Source: Gemmatimonadota bacterium (GTDB lineage Bacteria > Gemmatimonadota > Gemmatimonadetes > Longimicrobiales > Gaopeijiaceae). From it: 64,000 nucleotides of DNA. The stretch is taken from positions 1 through 64,000 of the forward strand of contig JAJCZZ010000104.1 of NCBI GenBank assembly GCA_029262115.1, read 5' to 3'. Of this stretch, positions 51,961 through 60,766 are shown in pieces. Under the pieces are notes generated by a model, which saw nothing but the letters and a program-made list of their open reading frames with translations, made no database searches and was not told the DNA's origin. The translations under genes and the position numbers were made by a program. The first letter of the stretch is position 1. The number at the start of each line of letters is the position of its first letter.

Positions 51961-53109
51961 TCAGCCGTGCTGGAGCAGGGTGTCGAGGATCTCCGCGCCC
52001 ATCACTTCGACGTGCCATCCCCGGACCCCGGGCACACGACGAAGTGCCGCCTCGTCTCCCGGGTCGTGCCATGCGATGTCGTTCAGCACCGCGTTGGAGA
52101 TGAGCGCGCCGCGGTCCAGGCCGAGTTCTTTTGCCTTGCGGGTGCGGATCGACCGAAGACGGTCGGCCATCTCTTCGATCTCCGGCGGGGGACGGCCACG
52201 GCCGCCTCGATTGGCTTTGGGGTACCCGACGAGCTGATCGTCGGGCAACTCCGTCACGCGTGCGAGACGGGCCAGCAACTCCGGGCCGTGCTCCCGTGCC
52301 AGTCCCCGAGGGAAGCCCTTGATATCGGTGAGGGCCCGGGGGTGAGCGGGCGTGTTCAGGGCCACCTCGATGAGCGGTGCGTCACCGGCGACCCGGAACG
52401 GTGCCTTGTCTCGCTCCCGGGCGATCTCGTCGCGCCAGACCAGAACTTCCCGCAGTCCATGCACGGCGCGGGGCGGTAGATCCCGGGCTCCCTTCACGCG
52501 AGACACCAGGTCGACAGGGTCGGAGTCGGCCGGGGGGGCGACCGCGCTTTCCTCCAAAGCCCTGGCTTCCTCCTCCGCCCAATCGAGGCGCCCGGCCTCG
52601 CGCAGCTCGCGAACCATGATGTCTGCCAACTCCGGCAAGTAGCGCGTGTCGTTCGCCGCATAGTCGAGCATGTCGTCGGGTAGAGGGCGCTGGGCCCAAT
52701 CCGCCCGCTGGTACTTCTTCGCCAACGAGACGCCCAACCGTGATTCGAGCAGGGCCGCCAGCCCGATCGCCTTTTCCCCGAGGATCGACGCGGCGATCTG
52801 CGTGTCGAACAGGCCCTTGAGATGGATGCCGACGTCTCGGTCGAGGAGCCGCAGATCGTAATCGGAGCCGTGCATCACGATCTCGACATCCGGGTCTTCC
52901 AGCGGACGACGCAGGAGGGCCTCGGCCTCCACCACGAACGGGTCCACGACGTACGTGGCCGTGGGCGTGGTGATCTGCAAGAGGCAGAGCGTGTCCGCGT
53001 ATCGGTGGAAGCCCGCGGCCTCGCAGTCGAGCGCGAACCGACGGAGCCCGGCCAGATCCTCGCCAAGCCGCGCGGCCGCGGCTTCGGAGTCGACGTGAAT
53101 GTATGGCAT
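51961..53109 (-). CDS. rnd: Ribonuclease D
   Basis: A 382-residue 3'-5' exoribonuclease for tRNA maturation. The DEDD residues lie in RRFALDCEAAGF (D, E), LKGLFDTQIAAS (D) and LDYAANDTRYLPEL (D, with the upstream Tyr of DEDDy type). An HRDC domain (near residues 205-290) and a second helical C-terminal domain follow. I chose ATG 53109 (MPYIHVDSEAAAARL). It is convergent with the DksA-like gene and divergent from pyk. Confidence 0.94.
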   Translation of the reverse strand: MPYIHVDSEAAAARLGEDLAGLRRFALDCEAAGFHRYADTLCLLQITTPTATYVVDPFVVEAEALLRRPLEDPDVEIVMHGSDYDLRLLDRDVGIHLKGLFDTQIAASILGEKAIGLAALLESRLGVSLAKKYQRADWAQRPLPDDMLDYAANDTRYLPELADIMVRELREAGRLDWAEEEARALEESAVAPPADSDPVDLVSRVKGARDLPPRAVHGLREVLVWRDEIARERDKAPFRVAGDAPLIEVALNTPAHPRALTDIKGFPRGLAREHGPELLARLARVTELPDDQLVGYPKANRGGRGRPPPEIEEMADRLRSIRTRKAKELGLDRGALISNAVLNDIAWHDPGDEAALRRVPGVRGWHVEVMGAEILDTLLQHG

Positions 53110-53260
53110 GGGCGGGCGATATGTATGGGGGATGGTCGGCGCGAAATGAAGCAGCCACGCGAGGGCGGCGCCACCCCTCGCCGGCCGATCGGACCCGATT
53201 GACCGGGCGTTGGGCGTCTGCCACTCTTCGACTCCTCCCTGAAACCCGAACATCACTTCT

Positions 53261-54682
53261 ATGCGCCGTACCAAGGTCGTCTGCACGCTCGGACCGTCCA
53301 CCTCATCGTATGAGACCGTGCGAGACATGGTCCGGGACGGGATGGACCTGGCCCGCATCAATATGTCCCACGGGGACCGTGAGTCGCACCGGGCTTCCAT
53401 CGACAACGTTCGGCGCGCGGCCGCTGAGATCGGTCGGCCGATTGCCGTTCTCGTGGATCTGGCCGGCCCGAAGATCCGTGTCGGCCATCTGGACCAACCG
53501 ATCCAGCTGGAAGTCGGGGAAACGGTGGTGATGGCGCCGGAGGACGACGCTCGCGCCGACGAGATCCCGACCACCTATGCCCGGCTGGCCGAGGAGATCC
53601 AGGAGGGTGATGTGGTCCTCCTGGACGACGGTCTGCTCGAGTTGATCTGTCTCGACACGGAAGGCGATCGCACGCATCTGCGCGTCATCCGAGGCGGCGA
53701 GCTCAAGTCGCGAAAGGGCATCAACCTTCCCCTCGTGAACGTCAAGGCCCCCTCGCTGACGGAAAAGGACCTCGAGGATCTCGATTTCGCGATGGAGGTG
53801 GGGGTCGAGTACGTGGGCCTTTCGTTCGTCCGTCGAGCCGAGGACATCGTCGACTTGAAGGAGCGCATCGGAGGGCGGGCGCTCGTGGTCGCCAAGATCG
53901 AGAAGGTGCAGGCGCTTCAGGCCATCGAGGAGATCCTGCCCGAAACGGACGCCGTGATGGTGGCTCGCGGCGACCTCGGGGTCGAGCTCCCGTTCGAGCG
54001 AGTACCGCTGGCGCAGAAACGGATCGTTCAGGGCGCGAACTTCTACGGTCGTCCGGTCATCACGGCCACCCAGATGTTGGAGTCGATGATCGAGTATCCA
54101 CGGCCGACCCGCGCCGAGGCCTCGGACGTCGCGAACGCGATCCTGGACGGCTCGGACGCGGTCATGCTGTCCGGCGAGACCGCCGTTGGGAAGTATCCTC
54201 TCCAGGCGCTGAACGCCTTGGTGCGCATTGCCACCGAGATCGAGCGCAGCGGCGTTTTGGAGCGGGGCCCGCGCTACCTGACTCGCCCGGGTCCACGATC
54301 CCGCGGCGGGGCGTCGCCGAGGGAGCACGCGGTCGCGGCGGCCACTGTCGACGCGGTCCGGTCCGTCGGCGCGCCCGCCATCGTCGTGATCACGCGTTCC
54401 GGCTTCTCCGCCCGGCTTGTGTCCAGCTATCGGCCGCCAGTGCCCGTCTTCGCGGTCACGACGGATGATCGTACGTACCGTCAACTGGCCGCGGTGTGGG
54501 GGGTCCACCCCGTTCTGGCCGAAGTCGAGGAGGAAGTCACGTACGCCAGTCTCAGTCGGGTGGGGCGCGAGGCCGTGGTCGCGGCCGACGTGGGCGACAA
54601 GGGGGCTCCGGTCATCATCACGGCGGGATACCCGTTTCACCTCTCGGGTTCGACGAACACGATGCGGGTCGAATCGCTGTGA
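53261..54682 (+). CDS. pyk: Pyruvate kinase
   Basis: A 473-residue enzyme converting phosphoenolpyruvate and ADP to pyruvate and ATP. MRRTKVVCTLGPSTSSYETV, VMVARGDLGVELPFERVPLA, and TATQMLESMIEYPRPTRAEA are the substrate, metal and K+/signature motifs; the C-terminal regulatory domain is complete. The MBL hydrolase gene starts 10 bases after its stop, and pgi follows, so glycolytic genes pyk and pgi are in one operon. Confidence 0.97.
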   Translation: MRRTKVVCTLGPSTSSYETVRDMVRDGMDLARINMSHGDRESHRASIDNVRRAAAEIGRPIAVLVDLAGPKIRVGHLDQPIQLEVGETVVMAPEDDARADEIPTTYARLAEEIQEGDVVLLDDGLLELICLDTEGDRTHLRVIRGGELKSRKGINLPLVNVKAPSLTEKDLEDLDFAMEVGVEYVGLSFVRRAEDIVDLKERIGGRALVVAKIEKVQALQAIEEILPETDAVMVARGDLGVELPFERVPLAQKRIVQGANFYGRPVITATQMLESMIEYPRPTRAEASDVANAILDGSDAVMLSGETAVGKYPLQALNALVRIATEIERSGVLERGPRYLTRPGPRSRGGASPREHAVAAATVDAVRSVGAPAIVVITRSGFSARLVSSYRPPVPVFAVTTDDRTYRQLAAVWGVHPVLAEVEEEVTYASLSRVGREAVVAADVGDKGAPVIITAGYPFHLSGSTNTMRVESL

Positions 54683-54692
54683 CCGCGGTCGC

Positions 54693-55469
54693 GTGAGGCT
54701 CACCTTCCTCGGGACGGGGACGTCGTTCGGGGTTCCGGTCGTCGGGTGCGACTGCGCGGCCTGCACGTCGGAGGACCCGAGAGATCACCGCACCCGCCAT
54801 GCCGCGGCGATCGACCTCGCTGGGGGTTGCCTGCTCGTGGACACTCCCCCGGAGCTTCGCCTCCAACTCCTCCACTCGAAGATCGATTCGGTGGGTGCCG
54901 TGTGGTTCACGCACATCCACGCCGACCACGTGCACGGAATCGACGATCTGCGCGTCTTCACCGTGCGAGGTCGCGCCGCCCTGAAGGCGTACGTCGCATC
55001 GGAGTACCACGAGCCGCTCAGCCGCTACTTCCGCTACATCTTCGACGATTCGGTGGCGCCCGCGGCCGGGAGTTCGAAGCCGAGGGCGGAGTTGATCCCG
55101 TTCGACGCGGGGGAGGCCCTCACCATCCTCGACGAGACGGTCGTCCCGGTCGTAGTACCCCACGCCCAGGTCCGCGCCTACGGCCTGCGGGTCGGCCGTC
55201 TCGGCTACGTGACGGACGCGAAGACGCTCCCGGACGCCGCGATCGAGGCGTTCCGCGGTGTCGAGGTGTTGGTGCTGAACGCACTCTGGTTCGGGAAGGC
55301 GCATTCCGCGCACTTCACGATCGAAGAGGCGGTGGAGGCGTCTCGGCGCGTGGGAGCGAAGCGCACCTACCTGACCCACCTCACGCACCGCGTGACTCAG
55401 CGCGAACTGGACCGGCTCTTGCCGTCTGGTGTGCACGCTGCGTACGACGGACTCTCGATTGAGATCTGA
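54693..55469 (+). CDS. MBL-fold metallohydrolase (PhnP-like)
   Basis: A 258-residue metallo-beta-lactamase-fold hydrolase from a GTG at 54693. MRLTFLGTGTSFGVPVVGCD and the Cys pair in CDCAACTSED fit the PhnP-like phosphodiesterase group with a structural zinc. The active-site motif is THIHADHVHGIDDL, with further ligands near VVPHAQVRAYG and LTHLTH. The substrate is likely a cyclic or small phosphodiester; not certain. It lies between pyk and pgi with 10-base and 1-base gaps. Confidence 0.9.
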   Translation: MRLTFLGTGTSFGVPVVGCDCAACTSEDPRDHRTRHAAAIDLAGGCLLVDTPPELRLQLLHSKIDSVGAVWFTHIHADHVHGIDDLRVFTVRGRAALKAYVASEYHEPLSRYFRYIFDDSVAPAAGSSKPRAELIPFDAGEALTILDETVVPVVVPHAQVRAYGLRVGRLGYVTDAKTLPDAAIEAFRGVEVLVLNALWFGKAHSAHFTIEEAVEASRRVGAKRTYLTHLTHRVTQRELDRLLPSGVHAAYDGLSIEI

Positions 55470-55470
55470 C

Positions 55471-56841
55471 ATGCCTGAGCATCCCGATATCCGCATCGAC
55501 GTGTCGAACATGATGGCGCCTCACCTTCCCGGGGGCACCGAGCGGGCCGCTTTCGAGGGCGGGATGGCGGATCGCTTCGGCCGCGCGTTCGACGAGGTCG
55601 CCCTCCGTCGGAAACGCGGAGAGATGGGCTTCTTCGACCTCCCCTACGCCTCGGAGACCGTCGATCAGGTCGAGGGGCTGGCCAACGGATTCGGACAGTG
55701 GTTCGAGGACGTCGTGGTGCTCGGCATCGGCGGGTCCGGGCTTGGATCACTGACGCTGCGCGATGCGTTGTGCGGACCTCTGTGGAACGAGCGTTCCGAC
55801 GAGAAACGGGACCACTTCCCGAGACTTCGCATCATCGACAACCCGGATCCGGACACCGTCCGGGCGCTCCTCGATCACCTCGATCCCGCCCGGACGTTGT
55901 TCAACGTCGTGAGCAAGTCGGGCTCGACCGCCGAAACCATGGCCCAGTACCTGGCAACCCGCGACTGGGTGGAGCGTGGACTCGGGGAGGACGAGGCTCG
56001 GGGCCACTTCCTGTTTACGACCGACCCCGGCCGGGGCGCGCTTCGCCAGATCGCGGAGTCCGAAGGAATTCCGACGCTGTCGGTCCCGGAGAATGTCGGG
56101 GGACGCTTCAGCGTGCTGTCGTCCGTCGGGCTCTTTCCCGCGGCGGCCTGCGGCGTGGACGTTCGTGCCCTCCTCGCCGGTGCGGCGGCCATGGAGGCGC
56201 GCTGCCGTTCGAGGAAGCTCGTGGACAACCCGGCGGGTGTTCTGGCCGCGCTGCTGCATGCCGCCCACACGGAGTCGGGGCGCTCCGTTCACGTGTTCAT
56301 GCCGTATGCCGACCGACTCCGCTCGCTGGCGCTCTGGTTCCAGCAACTGTGGGCGGAATCGCTGGGCAAGGAGGGGGGGGGGCCGACCCCCCTGGCCTCC
56401 GTCGGCGCGACGGACCAGCACTCGTTGCTCCAACTCCTCATGGAGGGCCCCCGGGACAAAGTCGTTCTCTTCGCCGGTATCGAACGTGAAGACGACGTCG
56501 ACATCCCGGAGCGCCACCCGGAAATGCCTGGGTTGGCCTATCTGGGAGGACATGGGTTGGGAGAGCTCCTCGATGTCGAGCGTGCGGCCACGGCCGAAGC
56601 GCTACGCCGAGAGGGGCGGGCGAATCTGTCGATCCAGCTACCCGGCGTGACGCCGCATGCGCTGGGGCAGAGTCTCATGCTTCTCCAGATCGCGACGGTC
56701 TACGCCGGTGGGCTGTACGGTGTCGATCCACTGGATCAGCCCGGGGTCGAGCTCGGCAAGACCCTCACCTACGGTCTCATGGGTCGGGACGGCTTCGAGG
56801 CGCCCGAACTCGATGCTGGGGACCCTCGTTGGAGATTCTAA
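55471..56841 (+). CDS. pgi: Glucose-6-phosphate isomerase
   Basis: A 456-residue two-SIS-domain isomerase interconverting glucose 6-phosphate and fructose 6-phosphate. GIGGSGLGSLTLRDAL, NVVSKSGSTAETMAQYLATR, and VGATDQHSLLQLLMEGPRDK are the sugar-phosphate and catalytic motifs, and ELGKTLTYGLMGRDGF ends the protein. The ATG at 55471 starts one base after the MBL stop. Shorter than the enterobacterial enzyme, as for Bacillus-type PGI. Confidence 0.95.
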   Translation: MPEHPDIRIDVSNMMAPHLPGGTERAAFEGGMADRFGRAFDEVALRRKRGEMGFFDLPYASETVDQVEGLANGFGQWFEDVVVLGIGGSGLGSLTLRDALCGPLWNERSDEKRDHFPRLRIIDNPDPDTVRALLDHLDPARTLFNVVSKSGSTAETMAQYLATRDWVERGLGEDEARGHFLFTTDPGRGALRQIAESEGIPTLSVPENVGGRFSVLSSVGLFPAAACGVDVRALLAGAAAMEARCRSRKLVDNPAGVLAALLHAAHTESGRSVHVFMPYADRLRSLALWFQQLWAESLGKEGGGPTPLASVGATDQHSLLQLLMEGPRDKVVLFAGIEREDDVDIPERHPEMPGLAYLGGHGLGELLDVERAATAEALRREGRANLSIQLPGVTPHALGQSLMLLQIATVYAGGLYGVDPLDQPGVELGKTLTYGLMGRDGFEAPELDAGDPRWRF

Positions 56842-57002
56842 CCAGCCGCCGGCCCCTCTGGGTTGGCGGGGAACGAGTCTTGCAATCCGCTAGTCGCTCC
56901 GGGAGCGGAGAGTTAGTTTACAAGGCCCTGTTGTAGCACTCTTTCCGGGTGTCAGGCCGCGGGTCGCGGTACTGTGATGCTCGGGCAACTGATGAGGTCA
57001 TC

Positions 57003-57425
57003 ATGCGTGACAGAGACGACGTCCCCTACATCGTCATTGACCGGAACGGCGGAGGCGGCTTCGGCTCGTTCGTGTTGGGTGCCTTGGTTGGCGCCGGTGT
57101 GGCGCTCCTCATGGCCCCGCGCAGCGGCGAGGAGACACAGGCCGAAATTCGCGAACGCGCCGAGCGTCTTCGGCTGACGGCCGAGGACCGGGTCCGCGAT
57201 GCGCAGCGCCGGATCGAAGGGCGCATGGAGCAGGCCCGCGAAGGGCTGACCAGCCGCATCGATGATGTGAAGGAGGCCGTGGACTCGGGTAAGCAGGCTG
57301 CGGTCGAGGCGCGAGTGTCGCTCGAGCATCGCCTCGAGCAGTCGAAGGCGGCCTATCGGGCCGGAATCGACGCGGCCCGCGAGGCCGCCGAGGCTGAGGC
57401 CCCCCCCGAGGAGGTTGAAGCCTGA
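57003..57425 (+). CDS. YtxH-like membrane-anchored stress protein
   Basis: A 140-residue protein. One membrane helix near the N terminus (FGSFVLGALVGAGVALLMAP) with the diagnostic LMAPRSGEETQ is followed by a long amphipathic, Ala/Glu/Arg-rich helix (ERAERLRLTAEDRVRDAQRR). YtxH proteins are general-stress membrane proteins. I chose the ATG at 57003 over a GTG at 56949. The YihY gene begins 32 bases after its stop. Confidence 0.88.
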   Translation: MRDRDDVPYIVIDRNGGGGFGSFVLGALVGAGVALLMAPRSGEETQAEIRERAERLRLTAEDRVRDAQRRIEGRMEQAREGLTSRIDDVKEAVDSGKQAAVEARVSLEHRLEQSKAAYRAGIDAAREAAEAEAPPEEVEA

Positions 57426-57457
57426 GTCGATCCCTTCGGGACGCCGACGGGCCTTCC

Positions 57458-58435
57458 TTGACTGTGCCGGACGCCGCGGTGGACTTCGAGTCTCCCGCGG
57501 CGTCTGCACATGACGAGGAGGCGACCGGGCGCTCTCCGCATGACACGCGGGGATACCGCTTCGCCGAATTCATCCGGCGCCTCTGGACGAAGTCGTATGA
57601 AGACGACGTCCTGTTCATGGCCGGTGCGGTCGCGTTCAATCTCCTGGTTGCCATCGCCCCCCTCCTGGTTCTGGGCGTCGGCGTGTCGGGGTATGTCCTC
57701 GCGCGCCGGTTTGGAGATCCGACGTCGGCCATCATGCGGCTCGTCACCGACCTGGTGCCAACGGCCTCGGGTGACGTCGACATCACCGCCATGGTCGGAG
57801 GTCTCGTCGATACGCTCCTGGCGCAGCGCGGCGGCCTTACGCTGTTCGGTGCCGTCTTCTTCGTCTGGGTCGCCACCCGCCTCGTTGGATCGCTCCGCGC
57901 CACCCTGAAGGAGATCTTCGACGTCGGACGGGGACGAGGCATCGTCGAGGGCAAAATCTTCGACATCAAGGTCGTGATCCTCGCGGTAATGCTCCTCACG
58001 ATGAACCTCGGGGTGACCGTCGTTTTCGAGGCGGCGCTCACCTTCGGGATCGGTACGCTCGGCCTCGCCCCCCCCTTCCAGTACTTCACCCGGCGTCTCG
58101 CGGGGATGTCGCTGGCTTTCGCGAGCATCTGGCTGCTCTTCCTCGTGATCTACCGTTACCTACCGGTACGCCGCATCCCCTGGAGGACCGCTCTGGTCGC
58201 GGCGACGTTCGCCGCCGTGTGCCACGAACTGTTGAAGGCCGGCTTCGCCTGGTATGCGACGGACGTGGCCGACTACGGCACGACGTTCGGGAATCTGGCG
58301 ACCGTCGCGGTCCTCTACTTCTGGATCTATTACGAAGCGGTAGTGTTTATTGTCGCGGGCGAAGTAGCCCAGGTGTACACCATGCGAAAAGCGGCCAAAG
58401 TGAAGGTGCGCAGGTCCTTTCGCAGCAGCTCGTGA
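57458..58435 (+). CDS. YihY/virulence factor BrkB-family membrane protein
   Basis: A 325-residue inner-membrane protein of the YihY/BrkB (formerly RNase BN-annotated) family with six helices. RLWTKSYEDDVLFMAGAVAF begins the domain; RRIPWRTALVAATFAAVCHE and a later YFWIYYEAVVFIVAGEVAQV are conserved. Function is not settled; transport or envelope roles are proposed. It starts at a TTG and its stop overlaps the L,D-transpeptidase start (GTGA). An acidic soluble N terminus of about 40 residues precedes the first helix. Confidence 0.9.
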   Translation: MTVPDAAVDFESPAASAHDEEATGRSPHDTRGYRFAEFIRRLWTKSYEDDVLFMAGAVAFNLLVAIAPLLVLGVGVSGYVLARRFGDPTSAIMRLVTDLVPTASGDVDITAMVGGLVDTLLAQRGGLTLFGAVFFVWVATRLVGSLRATLKEIFDVGRGRGIVEGKIFDIKVVILAVMLLTMNLGVTVVFEAALTFGIGTLGLAPPFQYFTRRLAGMSLAFASIWLLFLVIYRYLPVRRIPWRTALVAATFAAVCHELLKAGFAWYATDVADYGTTFGNLATVAVLYFWIYYEAVVFIVAGEVAQVYTMRKAAKVKVRRSFRSSS

Positions 58436-59061
58436 CGCACGTGACTCGCTCGTTCCACGTAGCCATCGCACTCGCACTCGCTCTCCTTGCCGCGCCCGTC
58501 TCGGCTCAGGAGTCGCTGTTCGCCCCGGATGGGGGGGAAGTGCGCTATCGGGCCGAGTTCCTCGAGCGGGACGTGGTGGCTGACGTGCCCCTCGTGAACC
58601 ACGACGGCCGCTACATCGTGGTTCATCTCGCGGAGAACCGGGTGTTTCTCTTCGAGGGGACTGAGGCCATCTGGTCGGCACCGGCCGGCACGGGCACGGG
58701 CTTTCGCCTCGACCGTGGCGGCGAGCATCGGTGGAAGTTCGACACGCCGAAGGGCCTCATGATGGTCAAGCGCATGGAGAAGGATCCGATCTGGCAGGCG
58801 CCCGATTGGCACTTCCTCGAAAGCGGCCGTCCGGTGCCGGCGCCGAATCATCCGTCCCGCTTCATCCGGGGCGGGATGGGCAACACCGCGTTGTATCTGG
58901 GAGACGGCATCGCGATCCACGGCACCGAGCGGCCCGAATTGCTGCTCAATCCGGATCCTGAGGCCCGCCGGGTATCGCATGGGTGCATCCGCCTGACGAA
59001 CGAAGCCGCGCGCACTCTCATGCACATGGTGGATGTGGGCACGCCGGTCCTGATTTTTTAG
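58432..59061 (+). CDS. L,D-transpeptidase (YkuD domain)
   Basis: A 209-residue exported enzyme. A signal peptide ends near APVSAQES. The YkuD domain has the catalytic H183-G-C185 in RRVSHGCIRLTNEAA and the upstream substrate His in IAIHGTERPE. Members make 3-3 crosslinks in peptidoglycan or attach proteins to it. The GTG at 58432 overlaps the YihY stop; a second GTG is at 58441. smpB follows 11 bases after the stop. Confidence 0.92.
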   Translation: MTHVTRSFHVAIALALALLAAPVSAQESLFAPDGGEVRYRAEFLERDVVADVPLVNHDGRYIVVHLAENRVFLFEGTEAIWSAPAGTGTGFRLDRGGEHRWKFDTPKGLMMVKRMEKDPIWQAPDWHFLESGRPVPAPNHPSRFIRGGMGNTALYLGDGIAIHGTERPELLLNPDPEARRVSHGCIRLTNEAARTLMHMVDVGTPVLIF

Positions 59062-59072
59062 AAGGCTCGGCG

Positions 59073-59531
59073 ATGTCCGACGAGGGTGTGAAGGTCGCTG
59101 CGCGGAATCGCAAAGCCCGGCACGAGTTCGAGATCCTCGAGACGTTCGAGGCGGGGATGGCACTGAAAGGCCCCGAAGTGAAGTCGATCCGGGAAGGCCA
59201 GGTGTCGTTCCAGGACTCCTTCGCGCGTGTGAGCGGGGGTGAGGTGTGGTTGCACTCCCTGCACATCAGCCCGTACGAACAGGCCAATCGGGCAAATGTC
59301 GACCCGACGCGAACCCGAAAGCTCCTCCTCCACCGACACGAGATTCGTGGGCTCGTCGGCAAGGTCGAGGAGAAGGGACTGACGCTCGTGCCGCTCGAGA
59401 TCTACTTCCGGCGCGGCGTGGCCAAGGTTCGGCTGGGCCTCGCGCGCGGAAAGAAGCTCCACGACAAACGTGAGACGCTCAAGAAGAAGGCCCAGGAGCG
59501 CGACGCGCGCCGCGCCGTGAGCGAGCGATGA
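59073..59531 (+). CDS. smpB: SsrA-binding protein
   Basis: A 152-residue protein required for tmRNA trans-translation. NRKARHEFEILETFEAGMAL, LKGPEVKSIREGQVSFQDSF and RGKKLHDKRETLKKK with a basic C-terminal tail are diagnostic. Length is standard. Its last codon overlaps the next gene (ATGA). The ssrA tmRNA gene is not in the window. Confidence 0.97.
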   Translation: MSDEGVKVAARNRKARHEFEILETFEAGMALKGPEVKSIREGQVSFQDSFARVSGGEVWLHSLHISPYEQANRANVDPTRTRKLLLHRHEIRGLVGKVEEKGLTLVPLEIYFRRGVAKVRLGLARGKKLHDKRETLKKKAQERDARRAVSER

Positions 59532-60766
59532 CGACCGCCTTACCCGTCCGCTGGCGCCGCTTCGTAGGCGTGTTCGTGGTTCCGCTGCTCCCGTCGGCCT
59601 CCTTGTCCGCACAGATTCGACCGGACCTCGAGCTTCAGTGGGAAGACGGGACCTCCGTGACTGTCCCGGTGGGCACGACCCGAGGATACGCTGCCGTGGA
59701 CGTGGACGACCTGGCGGCGCTCGGATGGACGGCCGAACGGCAGGCGAATGCGGTGACGCTCCGGGGGCCGGAAGGCACCGTGGTCGTCTTTCGATCGGAG
59801 AGCCCTTTTTTCCGCTGGAACGACCGTAGCTTTCAGTTCGTCGACGTGGTATACGAGGACCGGGGACGGGTGATGGTCCCCCTCCAGTTCCTGGTCGATT
59901 TCCTGCCCCAGCGGCTACCGGACCTCTACGACTTCGATCCGGCCGCCTCGCGGCTCCTGGCCGCGACCCGGGGGGCCTTTCGCACGGGGCCGGACCGGCG
60001 GCCCACCGATCTCGCACCGCCGCCGGCGCCCTCGGACATCCCCGAGCCGTCGCGTCGACGCCTCGTCGTCATCGATGCGGGGCACGGCGGGAGGGATCCT
60101 GGGTCGATTGCCCGGAGTGGCCTGCAGGAGAAGGCGGTCGCTCTTGGCGTGGCACGGTCTGTCGCGCGTCGGTTGCGCGGGAACCCGACGGTGGATGTTC
60201 TCATGATCCGCGACGACGACACCTTCGTGGATGTTTGGAAACGGGGGGAGATTGCCACCACCGAGCGGGGCGAGCGCCCGGGTGTCTTCGTATCGATCCA
60301 TGCGAACTCGTTCAATACGCCCGCCCGCGGCTTCGAGACCTATTTCCTGTCGGAGGCTCGTACCGAACACGAGCGGCGGGTGGCGGCCATCGAAAACGCT
60401 CCGGTTCGCGTGGATGATGCCGAGGTGTCGCCCGGCAACGACCTCGACTTCATCCTCCGCGAATTACGAAACCTCGACCATTCGCATTGGTCGAATCTTC
60501 TGGCCGACATGGTCCAGGGCGAACTCGCCGATCTTCATCCCGGTCCGAATCGTGGGGTGAAGCAGGCTCCCCTCGCGGTCCTTACGAATGCCCTGATGCC
60601 GTCCGTTCTCGTGGAAATCGGCTACTTGTCGCACCCTGACGAAGCTCGCCTGCTTGGGCGTTCTGATTTCCAGCGACGAGCGGGTGAGGCGATTGCCGAC
60701 GCGGTGGTCCGGTTCTTCGAACGGTATCCCCCGGGCTCGGGCAGCGGAGCAGGGGAGGCACGGTGA
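59528..60766 (+). CDS. N-acetylmuramoyl-L-alanine amidase (Amidase_3)
   Basis: A 412-residue exported zinc amidase that cuts the lactyl-L-Ala bond in peptidoglycan. A signal peptide ends near SLSAQI. Residues of about 28-135 form an AMIN/copper-amine-oxidase-N-like wall-binding domain. The catalytic domain (about 175-400) has zinc ligands in VIDAGHGGRDPGS (H), GLQEKAVALG (E) and FVSIHANSFN (H), and the catalytic Glu in SVLVEIGYLSHP. It overlaps both neighbours by 4 bases in the smpB-pyrF operon. Confidence 0.94.
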   Translation: MTTALPVRWRRFVGVFVVPLLPSASLSAQIRPDLELQWEDGTSVTVPVGTTRGYAAVDVDDLAALGWTAERQANAVTLRGPEGTVVVFRSESPFFRWNDRSFQFVDVVYEDRGRVMVPLQFLVDFLPQRLPDLYDFDPAASRLLAATRGAFRTGPDRRPTDLAPPPAPSDIPEPSRRRLVVIDAGHGGRDPGSIARSGLQEKAVALGVARSVARRLRGNPTVDVLMIRDDDTFVDVWKRGEIATTERGERPGVFVSIHANSFNTPARGFETYFLSEARTEHERRVAAIENAPVRVDDAEVSPGNDLDFILRELRNLDHSHWSNLLADMVQGELADLHPGPNRGVKQAPLAVLTNALMPSVLVEIGYLSHPDEARLLGRSDFQRRAGEAIADAVVRFFERYPPGSGSGAGEAR